NCBI RefSeq assembly: GCF_014154935.1
Contig: NZ_JACEHH010000001.1
Coordinates: 1-64,000 of the forward strand
DNA length: 64,000 nt
Source of the DNA: Stieleria mannarensis
GTDB lineage: Bacteria > Planctomycetota > Planctomycetia > Pirellulales > Pirellulaceae
Reading direction: 5' to 3'
Below, in pieces: positions 18,630 to 27,167 of the stretch. The position numbers and the translations under genes are program-made. Position 1 is the stretch's first letter. Each line of letters begins with the position of its first letter. Below the pieces are notes generated by a model. The model made no database searches. It was not told the origin of the DNA and saw only the letters and a list, made by a program, of their open reading frames with translations.

Positions 18630-19946
18630 TTACCGTAGGTGCCGGTCGGCCATGTCCAGATATTGCTGCCAATCGTAATCCGTCACGTCGTGCTTGCCGG
18701 TTCGCAGGTGATAACCGATCGCGCCGCGATTGATCGCCTGATCGGCCGCGGGCATCTTGGTCGGCGGGGCGTCGCCTCCCATGCCACGCGTGCCCAGCAA
18801 CCGGTACACCGGGTCGGCCGCGGCGGCGGCCAGGAATTCGCCTTTGGGGTCAGCCCATTGATCTTCGCTGGCACTGGCCACGTAGACCGGACGCGGTGCG
18901 ATCAAAGCAATCAATTGATGTTGGTCAACCGGACAGGCGGCTTCGTTTTCGTTGTACTCGTTGAACTGGTCACAGAACCAATGGGGAAAGACCGTGTTGA
19001 TTCGGCCGACCGTTTCACCGATCGCGCGTCGTGACAGGGCCGCACCGCCGCATCCGGAGTTGTTGCTGACGACCATCGCAAAACGTGGGTCCGAAGCGCC
19101 GGCCCAGAGCGAGGTTTTTCCCAACCGTGAATGTCCGATCACGGCGACCTTGGATGCGTCGATGCCCAGTTCGGTTTCGGATTCTAGGCAATCCAATGCG
19201 CGGCTGAGCCCATAGGCCCAAGCCGCGATGCTGCCCCAGCGGGATTCGGGGGCGACATCGGTCAATTGGTCGCCGAGCGCGCCGTGGATGCCGTTATTGA
19301 ATCCGTCGTCAAAGTCGGGATCGATGTCGCCGTAATAAATCGTCGCCAAGCCATAACCGCGATCCAAGATCATCTTCACCGGCCACCGCTTCGCCGTGGA
19401 ACCACGCGATTTTTCATTCGCCTTGTTGCCATCGGTGGTGCCGTTGCGTCCCACGCGGAACCAGCCCGGATTCAATTCGATCTCGGGGTCGGCATCGACG
19501 CCGTGGTTGCCTTGGAAGTTCAATCCCAAGAACGCGGGGGCGGGGCCGGAGCGTTCGTTGGGCACGTACGTCATCATTCGCATCGAGGGTGCGTCATCGC
19601 CCGAGCCAAAAAACACGTCGATTTCGCTGCGCGTGGCCAAGCCATCGAGCACCGTTTTACGGCTGACGATCTGGTGACGGATCGGGCAAGGCTTGGGTGC
19701 AACACCGTACACATGTTTTTCAAACAGGCCCAATAATTCCGGCCGGCGCGAGGTGTGCCATTGCTCGGCCGACGTGATCGGTGAACCGTCCTGGGAGACC
19801 AGCGGATCGGGCAGCGTGTAGTCGGGGATTTTCGATTCGTCATAGTTGGGTTCAAACCCGATCGCGGGCCCTGTCGACGGAGCGCAAGTCAGAATGAACA
19901 TCCAACAACAGACCGTCCAGAGTCGTGGGGAGGTGAACCTGTGCAT
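18630..19946 (-). CDS. CE15-type glucuronoyl esterase / acetylxylan esterase-like hydrolase
   Basis: 438 residues with an N-terminal signal-like segment (TVCCWMFILTCAPSTGPAIG). An alpha/beta-hydrolase core has Ser273 in GHSRLGKT, the G-x-S-R-x-G-K nucleophile motif of family CE15, followed by NNSGCGGAALSRR and a late His419 in GKHDVTDYDW. Family CE15 enzymes cleave ester bonds between glucuronoxylan and lignin alcohols; marine homologues may act on algal polysaccharides. Export is predicted. The neighbouring MscS and DinB-like genes are not functionally related. Substrate is inferred from family only. Confidence 0.82.
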   Translation of the reverse strand: MHRFTSPRLWTVCCWMFILTCAPSTGPAIGFEPNYDESKIPDYTLPDPLVSQDGSPITSAEQWHTSRRPELLGLFEKHVYGVAPKPCPIRHQIVSRKTVLDGLATRSEIDVFFGSGDDAPSMRMMTYVPNERSGPAPAFLGLNFQGNHGVDADPEIELNPGWFRVGRNGTTDGNKANEKSRGSTAKRWPVKMILDRGYGLATIYYGDIDPDFDDGFNNGIHGALGDQLTDVAPESRWGSIAAWAYGLSRALDCLESETELGIDASKVAVIGHSRLGKTSLWAGASDPRFAMVVSNNSGCGGAALSRRAIGETVGRINTVFPHWFCDQFNEYNENEAACPVDQHQLIALIAPRPVYVASASEDQWADPKGEFLAAAAADPVYRLLGTRGMGGDAPPTKMPAADQAINRGAIGYHLRTGKHDVTDYDWQQYLDMADRHLR

Positions 19947-20066
19947 GATGATTGCCTTCGATAATGATGTGTCTTTCGATAGCCCATGGTGAATCTGGGC
20001 CCCAGATTGTAGAACGTCTCGGCAGCGGCATGGTCGGTTTCATTCCCCAAAACATGAAGATCCTCA

Positions 20067-20600
20067 ATGAACCACACAAACCACGTGATCGGAAATATCA
20101 TTTCAGCTTCGGCGCGACTCGGACTCGGTTATGCCGAGCGGATGCTGACCGGCGTCCGCCCGGACCAGTTCGCACGATTTGCAACCGCAGACGGACGCGT
20201 GATCGAATCCAATCACCCGTGCTTCATTCTCGGACACCTCAGTCTGTACCCTTCACGCGTCGTCAGCGAATTGGGCGGGGATGCGTCGTCGGTCCTGCCG
20301 AGCGACACGTTCAACAAGCTGTTCAGTAAGGAAGCGAAGTGCGTCGATGATCCCGACGGGACGGTTTATCCCAGTATGGACGAAGTCGTTTCGGCGTTTC
20401 GCAGCGGTTACGAAAAAGCGATCGAAGCGGTTGAGCAAGCCAGCGACGATCAGTTCATCATCGAGAATCCCAACGAAGCGATGCGGGGAAAATTCCCGAC
20501 CATTGGCGGGGCGCACGCCTTTTACTTGGGTGGACACATCACGTTGCACATGGGCCAGTTCAGCGCCTGGCGCCGGATGATGGGTCTGGGCCCGGCGTAG
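20067..20600 (+). CDS. DinB-like protein
   Basis: 177 residues with the DinB/YfiT four-helix bundle pattern: SNHPCFILGHLSLYPSRVV with one His and GGHITLHMGQFSAWRRMMGL with two more, spaced as a three-His metal site. DinB-superfamily proteins often act as thiol-dependent transferases, but function here is unknown. It is divergent from the CE15 esterase gene with ~120 bp between them. Confidence 0.75.
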   Translation: MNHTNHVIGNIISASARLGLGYAERMLTGVRPDQFARFATADGRVIESNHPCFILGHLSLYPSRVVSELGGDASSVLPSDTFNKLFSKEAKCVDDPDGTVYPSMDEVVSAFRSGYEKAIEAVEQASDDQFIIENPNEAMRGKFPTIGGAHAFYLGGHITLHMGQFSAWRRMMGLGPA

Positions 20601-20789
20601 CCAGTGTGTCGCCGTGTTCTCCGAACTCGGCGCACACGAAAAAGCGAAGCTTTGCCCGAAGCCGACCTCGGAGAGGACGGCGACTGTCCAGGAAAGAATC
20701 GAAAACGAGGCTGCGGTAAACCACTCGAGCTTTGTCAGCACTAACGTTTTGGGTTGTGTTTGTCGACCGAAGAGTTCGCCCAGGTAATC

Positions 20790-20817
20790 CACGCTCTGGC
20801 GAGCGTAGCTACGTCGA
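20790..20817. repeat. Dispersed GCTCTGGCGAGCGTAGCTAC repeat
   Basis: Inverted copy of the family at 17366-17393 and 49005-49032, located in the gap between the convergent DinB-like and mnmE genes. The rest of 20601-20831 shows no gene. Confidence 0.7.
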
Positions 20818-20831
20818 GGGAGTTATCCGGC

Positions 20832-22223
20832 TTATTTCCCGATACAAAACCGGCTGAAGACGCGGTCCAGGATGTCGTCGGTGTAGACCGCGCCGGTCAC
20901 TTCACCAAGTGCCGCGGCGGCCAGGCGAAGCTCGGACGAGACATACTCGTGGCCGTCCCGGCCGTGGACATAGTCGATCGCCGAACCGATCGCGGTTTCG
21001 GCCGCACGCAGGCTGCCGCCGCAGCGGGCCGCCGTGGAGGTGATCGAGACGCCTTCGTTGGCGTCCAGAGATTCGATCGCCTCGATGATCTGTTGTCGCA
21101 GCGAGCCGATTCCGGTTCCATCGAGCGAGCTGGTGCGGATCCAGGGATCGGGCGTGTCGCGGGCGATTGATCCATCGCACTTCGTCGCCACCCACAGGTC
21201 GATCGCCGCTTGCCGTTTGTCTTTAGCAAGCTCGCGCATCGCCGCGGCGGTCGGTTCCCAGTCGGACGACCCCCTGTCGACACACCACAGTCGGATGTCG
21301 GCCTCGCGGCCGGCGCGGCGGGCCTGAAGCTGGGCCTGGTGTGAGATCTGTTCTAAAGACGAATCGCCATCGGCGGTTTCGATCCCCGCGGTGTCGACCA
21401 ACACGACTTGATGGTCGCCCAGTTGCACGGGGACGGAAACGACGTCGCGTGTCGTCCCGGCCTGGTCGGCCACGATCGCGGCCTCGTGACCTGCCAACGC
21501 GTTCAATAGCCGGCTCTTTCCGGCGTTGGGCAGCCCCCGCAGGGCGATGATCCACTGGGACGTGTCGCGTGTCCGCTCGGTCAACTGCTCGCGTGTGGTT
21601 GCCAGCGTGGAGCGGATCGAATCGAGTCGCTCGACCAACGTTTCGTCGCTGATGAATTGAATGTCTTCGTCGACAAAATCCAGTCCGGCTTCGACGTCGG
21701 CCAACAGGTCCAACAATTGGCCTCGTAAAAATTCCATCGGCCGCGAAAGATTGCCGGCCAGTTGACGCAGCGCGTGGTCGAGCGCGCCACGGCCTTCGGC
21801 TTCGATCACCCCCAGCACCGCTTCGGCTTGAGTCAGATCCAATCGGCCGGCCAAGAAGGCGCGTAAGGTAAATTCGCCCGGTCGCGCCGCGCGGGCACCG
21901 AATTGGATCGCACGGGCGACGATCGCGTTCAGGACCGGCAGCGAGCCGAAGGTGTGCAGTTCCAGCGAGGGTTGGCCGGTGTAGCTGCGTGACGTCGGCC
22001 AGATCAATGCGCGGACGGGGACGTCACCGAGTGGTTGGCCCAGGGTGATCGCGGAGTCGACACAATGTGCCGAAGTGTCGCTGGTCGGCGTGACGCCCAA
22101 CCGTACGGCGATGTCGATCACGCCGGTGCCGGTCAGCCGAACGGCACCACGGGTTGCCGGCATCGTCGACGATCCGATCGCGACGATCGTGTCGTCCATT
22201 TCGATGGCGGTGCTGGTACCCAT
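20832..22223 (-). CDS. mnmE: tRNA modification GTPase MnmE
   Basis: 463 residues, the normal length. With MnmG it makes the 5-carboxymethylaminomethyl modification of wobble U34 in tRNAs. Layout: an N-terminal tetrahydrofolate-binding domain (DDTIVAIGSS..), a helical domain, an inserted G domain with GLPNAGKS (230-237), DTAG (277-280) and TKCD (347-350), and the canonical C-terminal FCIGK with the catalytic Cys. The first Met is at 22223; Met9 (MDDTIVAIG) at 22199 matches the family start better. It is 10 bp downstream of the DsbD-type gene, so the two are probably co-transcribed. Confidence 0.96.
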   Translation of the reverse strand: MGTSTAIEMDDTIVAIGSSTMPATRGAVRLTGTGVIDIAVRLGVTPTSDTSAHCVDSAITLGQPLGDVPVRALIWPTSRSYTGQPSLELHTFGSLPVLNAIVARAIQFGARAARPGEFTLRAFLAGRLDLTQAEAVLGVIEAEGRGALDHALRQLAGNLSRPMEFLRGQLLDLLADVEAGLDFVDEDIQFISDETLVERLDSIRSTLATTREQLTERTRDTSQWIIALRGLPNAGKSRLLNALAGHEAAIVADQAGTTRDVVSVPVQLGDHQVVLVDTAGIETADGDSSLEQISHQAQLQARRAGREADIRLWCVDRGSSDWEPTAAAMRELAKDKRQAAIDLWVATKCDGSIARDTPDPWIRTSSLDGTGIGSLRQQIIEAIESLDANEGVSITSTAARCGGSLRAAETAIGSAIDYVHGRDGHEYVSSELRLAAAALGEVTGAVYTDDILDRVFSRFCIGK

Positions 22224-22233
22224 GTCCGCTAAA

Positions 22234-25005
22234 TCAATGGCTGGAATCGACAGTCGAATCCCTCTTGGACGTCAGCCGCGCGGCCTTGCCGCGCTGCTTT
22301 GACGCCACCGACCCACCCAGGCTGGGACCGGCTTGATTGAGCGCTTCAAGCACCATCGATTGGGTCACGATGTCACGCAACACGATCGGCTTTTCGGGAG
22401 ACGTGCCCGGATAAATCGCAAGCAGTGGAATCGACTTGCTGCCGAATTCGGTTTCCAGTTTCTTGACGATGTCGTCGGGCAGATCGGTCATGTCGGCCAA
22501 CATCGGGACCGCATCGAGTTCTTCGAGCAACTCGCTGGTCGGTTTGGTATCGAGCGCGATCTCGGTATTGAGGATGCAGTTGGGGCACCATGCCGCGGTG
22601 AAATCCAACATCACCGTTCGACCGGCCGCCTGGTGTTCTTGCAGTCGTTGTTCGTCGAATTTTTCCCAGCGAACATGGTCGTCGGCGACGTACTGGACTT
22701 CGCCCGGGCCGGCTGTCGGAGCCGGGTTGCGTTCCAGGTAGGCGAACCCGAACCAGCCGATCGCCACGGCACTGGCGACGCCGATACTCCATCCCCGCAA
22801 TCGTTTTTCGATCGATTCCCACGGCGGGACTTTTCCGATCACCCAGCATCCGAACCAGACGCCGATCAGGGTGACGAAGACGGGCAGCTTTTGCTCGTCG
22901 CTGAACTGGTTGAAGAAGTAGGCGACGGTTCCCAGAAACAAGAACGCCAAGAACTCTTTCAGCGTCACCATCCAGTTCCCGGGCTTGGGCAGGAAGCCGA
23001 CCAGTGACGGGAACAAGCCCAGCACGATGTATGGCAGCGACATGCCCAAGCCGACGGTCATGATGACGGCGGCTGATTGGATACTGTTGAGATAGATCGT
23101 GTAACCGAGTGCCACGCCCAGGAACGGGCCGCTGCAAGGTGTCGCCAGGATCGTGGCGAACGTCCCGGTGAAGAACGCGCCGCTGTAGCCTTCTTTACTC
23201 TGCAGGTTCTCCGACGATTTGCCCGTCGCCACTCCCGGTGTCGGCAATTCCCAAACGCCCAGATACGACAGTGCCAGGGCAAAGATCATCACCGTCAAAC
23301 CGATCCGCACGGGGAAGTAGGCGAATTGCTGGCCCCATCCGAATGAAAACACGACCGCCAACACGGCCAGCCCGGCAAACACGCTCAGAATTCCGGCGAC
23401 GTAGGCAAAGTTCAGCAGTGCGACGCGGCGACGATCTTCACCGGCTTGTTGGACAAAGCTCAACACCTTGATCCCGATCACCGGCAACACGCAGGGCATG
23501 AAGTTCAAAATGAACCCGCCGCAAAGTGCCAACAGCAAGATGAACGGAAACGATGCTTTGGGGGCATCGTCTGTCAGGGCATTCGTCGCCGACTCGCCGG
23601 TTTGGGCCGTTTGGCTTGTTTGACTCGGCTGCGTTTGCGCGACCGTGGCGGATGCGTCCGGGCCTTCGGTTTGTCCGACCACCGGTTTCGCCGGGGCCTT
23701 GTTCAAATCATCGACCCATTTTGTTTCGGCAGCTTGATCGATCGCGGTGACGTACTTGGCGGATTTAAGCTCCAGCGGGCCAAGCGTCGCATCGGATTCG
23801 GCGGCGACCTTGACGACCGCGGTGAATTCGAACGCCATCGGACGCAGACAACTCGTGTCCGTACAGGCTTGGTAACCGACATAACCGCGGATCGGGTAGT
23901 CTCCCTCGGGCGTCCCCGAGGGGACCTTGATCGGCAACGACCACGTCACTTCACCCTTATAAAACTTGACCGGCGGCGTGTCGGGGACGCCGGGGATCGA
24001 CGGGAACAGCGATTTGGAAATGATCGGTTGGTCCGCTTTGGGGTACCCGATCATCAAACCGCTCTTTTCGGTGATGACAAAATTGGTGGACGATTCGGAG
24101 TCATCGACGACGCCTTGGTAGACGTGAAAGTCGGCTTCGGGGCTGGCTCGAAAGACCAACCGGCCTTGACCGCCGGCGGCGACCGCGGAAGAGACGCCGG
24201 CCGTCCAAGTCACGTCGTAATCGTTGTCACGGAACGTCGTCGCTTTGGCTGCGGGATCGGCCAACAATTTCGCCGCCTTCTTCGCCTCGTCAGCTTCCCC
24301 CGCTGCCTTCGTGTCCGATTGGGGCACGAGTGATTGTGTGGCCGTGTCGGCGGCATCGGCATCGGCGGCATCTGCATCGGCTTGACCGGCGTCTGGTCCC
24401 GCAAAGGTTGCCGTCAATGTTTCGTTGGCGGGCATGCACGACCCGCCGGTTTGGCAAACGAGCGCGTTGGCATTGACCTTGATCGCATCTTGGAAACCGG
24501 TGGGCAGTTTGATCGGCGCCGACCAGCGAACGACCCCTTCGTGTTCCTCGATCGTGACACCGGGGTAGACGTCCGAGACGCTTTTCATCGGCGGATGATC
24601 GGGTTTGAATTTCCCCGTGATCGACACCGATTTCGGAGACGCGATCGTAAACTTCGTCGGCAGCGGTCCGCCCGCCGGTTGCGTCGTTGAATAGATGTGC
24701 CACGACCGGCCCACGGTGGCTTCGATTTCCAGCCGCCCTTGTTGGCCGTTGGTCACGTAGCTGGCCGACCAAGTCACCGGCTCCTGTTGCGACTCGCTCA
24801 GTCCGCCAAAATTGATACCGCCGAAGACGTCATCGGATTGTCCCAGCGAGGAGGCGTCAAAGCTGCCTTGGGCGACGGCGCGCGTTTGGCCGATCGGTGT
24901 GAGACCGGCCAGGGCGACGGCAACGATGGCCAGGACGCCGATTGACGCCGTCCAGGAATTTCTGCCGCCAGACGTCAGGGGCTTGTTGTGATGTTTTCTT
25001 TTCAT
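22234..25005 (-). CDS. DsbD-type thiol:disulfide interchange protein
   Basis: 923 residues, longer than E. coli DsbD. Signal segment at ~20-45, then two tandem DsbD-alpha-like periplasmic domains, each with a Cys pair (CQTGGSC and CTDTSC). A low-complexity Thr/Gln linker (~440-470) leads to a membrane domain with about eight helices and the paired cysteines NFMPCVLPVIG and ATPCSGPFLG. The C-terminal thioredoxin-like domain has WCPNC at ~806-810. It moves electrons from cytoplasmic thioredoxin to periplasmic thiol proteins and could serve maturation of the many CXXCH proteins encoded nearby. The duplicated alpha domain is unusual. Confidence 0.9.
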   Translation of the reverse strand: MKRKHHNKPLTSGGRNSWTASIGVLAIVAVALAGLTPIGQTRAVAQGSFDASSLGQSDDVFGGINFGGLSESQQEPVTWSASYVTNGQQGRLEIEATVGRSWHIYSTTQPAGGPLPTKFTIASPKSVSITGKFKPDHPPMKSVSDVYPGVTIEEHEGVVRWSAPIKLPTGFQDAIKVNANALVCQTGGSCMPANETLTATFAGPDAGQADADAADADAADTATQSLVPQSDTKAAGEADEAKKAAKLLADPAAKATTFRDNDYDVTWTAGVSSAVAAGGQGRLVFRASPEADFHVYQGVVDDSESSTNFVITEKSGLMIGYPKADQPIISKSLFPSIPGVPDTPPVKFYKGEVTWSLPIKVPSGTPEGDYPIRGYVGYQACTDTSCLRPMAFEFTAVVKVAAESDATLGPLELKSAKYVTAIDQAAETKWVDDLNKAPAKPVVGQTEGPDASATVAQTQPSQTSQTAQTGESATNALTDDAPKASFPFILLLALCGGFILNFMPCVLPVIGIKVLSFVQQAGEDRRRVALLNFAYVAGILSVFAGLAVLAVVFSFGWGQQFAYFPVRIGLTVMIFALALSYLGVWELPTPGVATGKSSENLQSKEGYSGAFFTGTFATILATPCSGPFLGVALGYTIYLNSIQSAAVIMTVGLGMSLPYIVLGLFPSLVGFLPKPGNWMVTLKEFLAFLFLGTVAYFFNQFSDEQKLPVFVTLIGVWFGCWVIGKVPPWESIEKRLRGWSIGVASAVAIGWFGFAYLERNPAPTAGPGEVQYVADDHVRWEKFDEQRLQEHQAAGRTVMLDFTAAWCPNCILNTEIALDTKPTSELLEELDAVPMLADMTDLPDDIVKKLETEFGSKSIPLLAIYPGTSPEKPIVLRDIVTQSMVLEALNQAGPSLGGSVASKQRGKAARLTSKRDSTVDSSH

Positions 25006-25064
25006 AGTGATCGTATCGCCGCGGTGATCGCCGCCACGAGTTTAGTTGTGGCGGCTAAAAAGCG

Positions 25065-26213
25065 TCAACGTTTCCGTTCCCCGTCCACTGATTCGATTAA
25101 TCGACGTAGCCTTTCGGACACAAGCTGCAAATCGGGGAATTGTCTCGACTCGCCAACCAGCCAGACGACCCAATTTGCCAAGCTGATCCAAAGTGATGAC
25201 TCGGCGATCAGCAGTACCAGTGTACGAAACTCCGCGGCGTCCGACGCCCCGTAATCGGTTTCCGACCCGAGTGGCCGTCCCACAATCCGGTCCGCCTGGT
25301 CGATCGAATCCGGCTGGACAACTGCCCGGGGGGCGGCCGGCGGGGTGTCGCCGTGACTGCCAGCAGGCCGACTTGCAAATGTCGCTGCAGCCCGGTAGTC
25401 CGCCAAAACTTGGTCGATCACCGCCTCCGGGGCGCCGCGATAATGATCGAAACCGACCGTCCAGCGGGCCAGATCGACCGCGGCTGTGTCGACACGCAAG
25501 GCGTCAAAATCAATGATTCCGCTGATTTGGCCCCCGGAAAAGAGCACGTGTTCGCGGTGGATGTCCCGAACAACGTATTGCAATGGCCAGCGGCGGCGGG
25601 CCAGTGGGGCCAGAGCCGCGGACAATCGCGGCGCGGTGGTCGGCCACTTTTGCTGCAACAACCGCCTGGCCCGGTCCAAGACACCGACGACACTTGGGTG
25701 AACCCGGCCGTCCAGGTCGATGATTAGGTTGCGCGGCAAATGCTCGTCCAGCCAAGCGATCCGCTGCAGCCGCTCGGCGATCGCGGGGGCGGCGTGAAAC
25801 CGCGATTTCAGATCCCCGATGTGCACCTGTGCGAGCGCGTGGTGCAGGCCAGCGATCGCGCGGGCGCCTTGACCGATCAATTCCAGCGAGGCGTCGCCGG
25901 CCAGCGGTTGCCCCGGCATCCACGTGGCCAGCTCCCAAATCGCCCCGGAAGCGTCGACCGTGAACGTCAAGCCGCGTGGATCGATCGCCTTGTATTTTGG
26001 TAGCAATTGAAACGAAGATGCGACCGCGGTGATGACCGAGTGGATTTCCCGGACACGGTTTGGTGTGGTCCTCAGCGGCCAACAGCGCAGCACCAGCGTT
26101 TCGTCTCCGTCGCAACGAAACACCCGCGCGCCACTGAGCCCCGGCGGCAGCGGCGCGATCCGATGCACACCGTGTTGATCGGCGAGCTGTTTGCGAAGGG
26201 GCGCGGGGATCAT
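25065..26213 (-). CDS. Aminoglycoside-phosphotransferase-fold kinase-like protein
   Basis: 382 residues from the ATG at 26213; the frame continues to 26258 but that extension lies in a dispersed repeat. The protein-kinase-like fold is marked by LRCW near the N-terminal strands, a central WELATWMPGQPL hinge region and the catalytic VVRDIHREHVLF followed by GIIDFDALRVDT (Mg-binding Asp-Phe-Asp). The catalytic HGD of the family is replaced by RDIH, so the catalytic Asp is kept in shifted context. Physiological substrate unknown. It lies between tsaE and the DsbD gene on the same strand. Confidence 0.75.
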   Translation of the reverse strand: MIPAPLRKQLADQHGVHRIAPLPPGLSGARVFRCDGDETLVLRCWPLRTTPNRVREIHSVITAVASSFQLLPKYKAIDPRGLTFTVDASGAIWELATWMPGQPLAGDASLELIGQGARAIAGLHHALAQVHIGDLKSRFHAAPAIAERLQRIAWLDEHLPRNLIIDLDGRVHPSVVGVLDRARRLLQQKWPTTAPRLSAALAPLARRRWPLQYVVRDIHREHVLFSGGQISGIIDFDALRVDTAAVDLARWTVGFDHYRGAPEAVIDQVLADYRAAATFASRPAGSHGDTPPAAPRAVVQPDSIDQADRIVGRPLGSETDYGASDAAEFRTLVLLIAESSLWISLANWVVWLVGESRQFPDLQLVSERLRRLIESVDGERKR

Positions 26214-26216
26214 GGT

Positions 26217-26297
26217 CGTCGCATTGAGCTGTACGACGTCCCTTCCGGGACGTCGCACAGAGTCCAGCGGAGCGACGGCCCGGACGGGCCATCGTAC
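26217..26297. repeat. Dispersed GTACGACG / GCCCGGACGGGCC repeat
   Basis: Contains palindromes GACGTCCCTTCCGGGACGTC and GGCCCGGACGGGCC with GTACGACG-type ends. Related copies lie at 37688-37715, 47985-48053 and 52096-52178. It separates the kinase-like gene from tsaE. Confidence 0.75.
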
Positions 26298-26810
26298 TTA
26301 TTGATTCGGCATCGCGTCGGCGATCGATGCCAGGGGGTCGGCCAGTGCGTCGTTTTGCGTGGTCAACGTGATCTGGCGATGCGGCGCGATGGGATCAGCC
26401 GAGGCTGGGATGTCGATGTGAATCCAAAGCGTGTCCGGTGGCAGCACGGATTCGACGCGGTCGGCCCATTCGACCAACACCCAGGCGTTGTCGGCATCGA
26501 ATAGCTCTTCGACACCCAATTCCAAAAACTCGTCCTCATCGACCAACCGATAGGCATCGAGGTGGTGCAAACGAATCGGGCCTGCATCGATGTTGGCGTC
26601 GTAGCTGCACAGCAGCGTGAACGTGGGACTGGTGACGTCTTCCGGATCGACACCCATCGCCGCGGCCAGCGATTGGGTCAGCGTGGTCTTTCCCGCGCCG
26701 AGTGTCCCGACCAGACCGATGACCAGTTGGGTCGGCATCGAGCGAACCAAGACGCCGGCCAATGTGCGTAGCCGATCGAGGTCGATGTCGTGGAGGCTGA
26801 GGTTCGGCAT
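26298..26810 (-). CDS. tsaE: tRNA threonylcarbamoyladenosine biosynthesis ATPase TsaE
   Basis: 170 residues from ATG 26810. Walker A is GTLGAGKTT; TSPTFTLLCSY and HLDAYRLVDEDEFLELGVEELF are signature TsaE segments, and WVLVEWADRVESVLP closes the core. With TsaB/TsaC/TsaD it drives t6A37 modification of ANN-decoding tRNAs in the cytoplasm. The frame is open 60 codons further upstream to 26990, but that part is word-repeat sequence, so the internal ATG (MPNLSLHD) is chosen. Downstream gene: kinase-like protein after ~85 bp of repeat. Confidence 0.93.
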   Translation of the reverse strand: MPNLSLHDIDLDRLRTLAGVLVRSMPTQLVIGLVGTLGAGKTTLTQSLAAAMGVDPEDVTSPTFTLLCSYDANIDAGPIRLHHLDAYRLVDEDEFLELGVEELFDADNAWVLVEWADRVESVLPPDTLWIHIDIPASADPIAPHRQITLTTQNDALADPLASIADAMPNQ

Positions 26811-27167
26811 GGGAGATTGGAGGGCGTCACTTCGTGCGGTTTCTAAATTGCGAAATGAACAGTGCAAATTGCGAAATGATTTGAGCGACGATGCCCGGCA
26901 AATTTGAATCTTGCAATGAACAGTTTGCAATTTGCAATCGAGGGATCCAGCAGAATCGATGAACGTCTCCGGATCTACCCAGCGTTCCAAGTTCCATTGA
27001 TTTTCGCCAGCCCTTCTCTGTGCGCAAAGCCGGGGGAGAAGGGAGCCATGGTAAGTTGTGTCGACACCAATGCTGCCAGGGAGGGTTTCTTCCTAAAAAC
27101 CGCACAACCTCTGCCAGAGCGGGCGGTGTCTGCACCTTGCACCGATGCGAGTCGCTTGGCGTGGCCG
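26811..27167. other. Intergenic region with TTGCAAATTGCG word repeats and a CCCTCCCT-family fragment
   Basis: 357 bp between two minus-strand genes. It contains AAATTGCGAAATGA twice (~26847-26882), TTTGCAATTTGCAA (~26922-26935) and a CTGCCAGGGAGGGTTTCTTC element at 27073-27117 resembling the family at 34348-34542. No convincing ORF, tRNA or ncRNA. Confidence 0.5.

Noticed and set aside
26811-26990. N-terminal extension of TsaE
   Set aside because: The added 60 residues are encoded by TTGCAAATTGCG-type word repeats and do not belong to the family.
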